Positions 62,396 to 64,000 of a stretch of DNA of 64,000 nt are shown piece after piece. The first letter of the stretch is position 1. Every line of letters starts with the position of its first letter. Source of the stretch: Exobasidium rhododendri (taxonomy: Eukaryota; Basidiomycota; Exobasidiomycetes; Exobasidiales; Exobasidiaceae); contig CP110630.1 of NCBI GenBank assembly GCA_026210745.1, positions 6,882,001 through 6,946,000 on the forward strand, given 5' to 3'. The translations under genes were made by a program, and so were the position numbers. The notes under the pieces are model-generated. The model had not been told where the DNA came from. It made no database searches and was given only the letters and a program-made list of their open reading frames with translations.

Positions 62396-64000
62396 TCAGA
62401 TCGTCTTCTCGCCTTCGCTGGTGGCCGGAGCTGAATTTGATGATGGCGTGGCGGGCCTGCTAGAAGTCTGCTGACCAGCCGCCCACTGCTTCTGCTTACT
62501 CGAAAGGAAGCTTCCGAAACTTCCCAGCGCACTCTTCATCTGCGTTCCTGCCTGCATCGCCGCCGCTGACGCCTGCTTTTGGAAATCAGAAGCGGCCTGC
62601 TGTTGTGCAGGCGTGAGGAAGCTGGCAGCACCTCCTCCGTCCTTGTGGTGATCCTCACTCGACGACGACGCAGCAGCAGAGACGTGGTAGACGCCCTTTG
62701 TCGGCGAGTGTGGTGTGCCTTCCTCTGTCTGTGCCTCCTGTTTGTTGATTTGCTCCCGGCGGTACTTTGCCAGCTGCTGCCCCCAATCATTGGCATACTT
62801 CCACGCCGTCTGACTGCCCGTGTTGATCGCCTGTCCCAGCTTCTCCCGTGTCGGTCCCAAATTCTTCGCCAGATGCTCATCGAGGTGCAAGTCGTAGATG
62901 CCGCTCGTCAGCCGCAACGAAACATCCTCCAGCGTGCTCGTCTTCCCTTCACATGGATGCTTGTGGTCGAATAGATCGAAGATCATGCTGTCCGTCGTCC
63001 TGTCCCACAAGGAAAAGGCGCGCGTCGTCTTGAATGCGGTGATGAACTCGTGTCCGAATGCATCCGTCGTGCTAGAGTCGGGAGCAATGATGGACACCTG
63101 CGCAGCCTCTCCCTTCAGCAGAAACTCGCCATACTTTATGCTCGACAACATCGAACAGATGTACTCTTCAAACTTCCCCCGGAGATAGTCGTCGCTGCCC
63201 AGGAACTGCATCGAGCTCGGTCGGCTTGGATCGGCGGCGTTCCAGGTATCGACGACGACGCCGACAATCTCGTCCATCCACTTACGATCAGCCGCGGTCA
63301 AGTTGACAATCTGCTGCAGCTTCGGGTCCAGGAACTCCAGACTCGAATGCTCCAAGTCGACAATGACGTCGATCGCACACTCCTTTTGCTGCTTGAAGAT
63401 GCTGTTGGTCGTGCCGACGAGGTAGCTCTTGCTCTTGCTGGCCATGTCGATCTGCTGCAAGGGCAAGTAGGGCTGAAAGAAGGAGTCTTGGCCGAAGAGG
63501 TGCAAGGGCAGCCCCATGAACCGCATCAGGCTCTTGCGATCAGACGTCTTGAGCGACTCTGCCCGTTTCCGCTTCGAAGACTGCTTGTCCATCGCAGGCG
63601 AGCCGGCGTCCTCCAGCGAGAACAGGAGGTCGGGTATGAGAGAGATGAGGCTGTATTGATACGTGCACAACCTCTCCACCGGGTAGCCAAAGAACATGAT
63701 CTTCTTCTGCAGCAGCAACAGCTTCAGCAGCATCAACGTCTTGAAGCGCCACTTGTAGATGAGCTCTCGTAGCGAAGTCCCCATGTACATGACCGTCTCC
63801 CTCTCCTGCATTGCCGTGCTGTATCGATCTTCCGCCGCCTTGGCTTCCTCTGCCGATGCTGTGGACTCCATCACACTCTGCACCTCCTTGACCCTCCCAA
63901 CGCGAGCTGATCGCAGTCCCGCCTCGAGGGTAGCATGGAACTCAATTAGGATGTCCACATCCCCAAAGTTGGCCTGGGCGAAGAATGCTCTCGTCACCAC
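62396..64000 (-). CDS. AVL9: AVL9 / DENN-domain trafficking protein, C-terminal part (5' truncated)
   Basis: The frame runs off the right edge; 534 C-terminal residues are visible, with no in-window start needed. The conserved middle is characteristic of Avl9: LLLLQKKIMFFGYPVERLC, TYQYSLISLIPDLLFSLED, SLKTSDRKSLMRFMGLPLHL, FFQPYLPLQQIDM, SYLVGTTNSIFKQQKE, LTAADRKWMDEIV and GSDDYLRGKFEEYICSML. Avl9 belongs to the DENN superfamily and acts in late secretory (Golgi to plasma membrane) transport in yeast. After the domain the tail is Gln/Ser/Ala-rich and disordered, with amphipathic stretches (QTAWKYANDWGQQLAKYRR). There is no intron in the visible part. Convergent with NTE1, with 184 bases between stops. 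Confidence 0.93.
   Translation of the reverse strand: MVTRAFFAQANFGDVDILIEFHATLEAGLRSARVGRVKEVQSVMESTASAEEAKAAEDRYSTAMQERETVMYMGTSLRELIYKWRFKTLMLLKLLLLQKKIMFFGYPVERLCTYQYSLISLIPDLLFSLEDAGSPAMDKQSSKRKRAESLKTSDRKSLMRFMGLPLHLFGQDSFFQPYLPLQQIDMASKSKSYLVGTTNSIFKQQKECAIDVIVDLEHSSLEFLDPKLQQIVNLTAADRKWMDEIVGVVVDTWNAADPSRPSSMQFLGSDDYLRGKFEEYICSMLSSIKYGEFLLKGEAAQVSIIAPDSSTTDAFGHEFITAFKTTRAFSLWDRTTDSMIFDLFDHKHPCEGKTSTLEDVSLRLTSGIYDLHLDEHLAKNLGPTREKLGQAINTGSQTAWKYANDWGQQLAKYRREQINKQEAQTEEGTPHSPTKGVYHVSAAASSSSEDHHKDGGGAASFLTPAQQQAASDFQKQASAAAMQAGTQMKSALGSFGSFLSSKQKQWAAGQQTSSRPATPSSNSAPATSEGEKTI

Noticed and set aside
1..64000. Secondary-metabolite, mating-type, transposon or CRISPR-like system
   Set aside because: No synthase, homeodomain/pheromone, transposase or reverse-transcriptase genes, no terminal repeats and no spaced direct repeats were seen on either strand.

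Overview
The window is nuclear DNA of a fungus, most likely a basidiomycete. The evidence is short GT-AG introns (about 50 to 110 nt, with a few of 230 to 390 nt) in intron-poor, closely packed genes on both strands. ATP-citrate lyase is a single long polypeptide, as in basidiomycetes and animals, whereas filamentous ascomycetes usually have two subunits. Several 4 kb genes lack introns, which leans me towards Ustilaginomycotina, with low confidence. There are no bacterial operons, phage, transposons or CRISPR arrays.

Layout. 1-8.2 kb: 3' end of inositol phosphorylceramide synthase, then PEX5 divergent from a peroxisomal CoA-racemase that ends in SKL, then two lineage-type acidic proteins. 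9.5-20 kb: mitotic cyclin B, exocyst subunit Sec8, a GPI-anchored secreted protein and an HhH-GPD-fold protein. 20.7-27 kb: a small unknown protein, a TDT-family organic-anion transporter and a large RasGEF with an embedded degenerate GTPase domain. 27.5-32 kb: COP9 signalosome subunit 5, then two small multi-exon genes I assembled by hand (a Myb/SANT-like protein and a small secreted protein) and an R3H-associated-domain protein. 32.4-45.1 kb: phosphoglycerate dehydrogenase, ribosomal protein S14, a two-finger GATA factor with an AreA-type N-terminus, sphingolipid delta-4 desaturase, ribosomal protein L4 and a GFA/CENP-V-type zinc protein. 46-64 kb: ATP-citrate lyase, a GH3 beta-glucosidase, Elongator subunit Elp1, the phospholipase NTE1 and the 3' part of AVL9.

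These are mostly housekeeping genes for lipid metabolism, trafficking, cell cycle and translation. I see no biosynthetic gene cluster and no clear new multi-gene system. The most useful results are gene models that only appear after splicing is worked out: the Myb-like gene at 29.1-29.6 kb, the 71-residue secreted protein at 30.2-30.5 kb, a frame-preserving 78-nt intron in the transporter and an 11-nt micro-exon in RPS14. The unusual architectures are the pseudo-GTPase/RasGEF fusion, the AreA-domain plus two-finger GATA factor, and the shared promoter of the PTS1 receptor and a PTS1 cargo. All functions are read from sequence alone.
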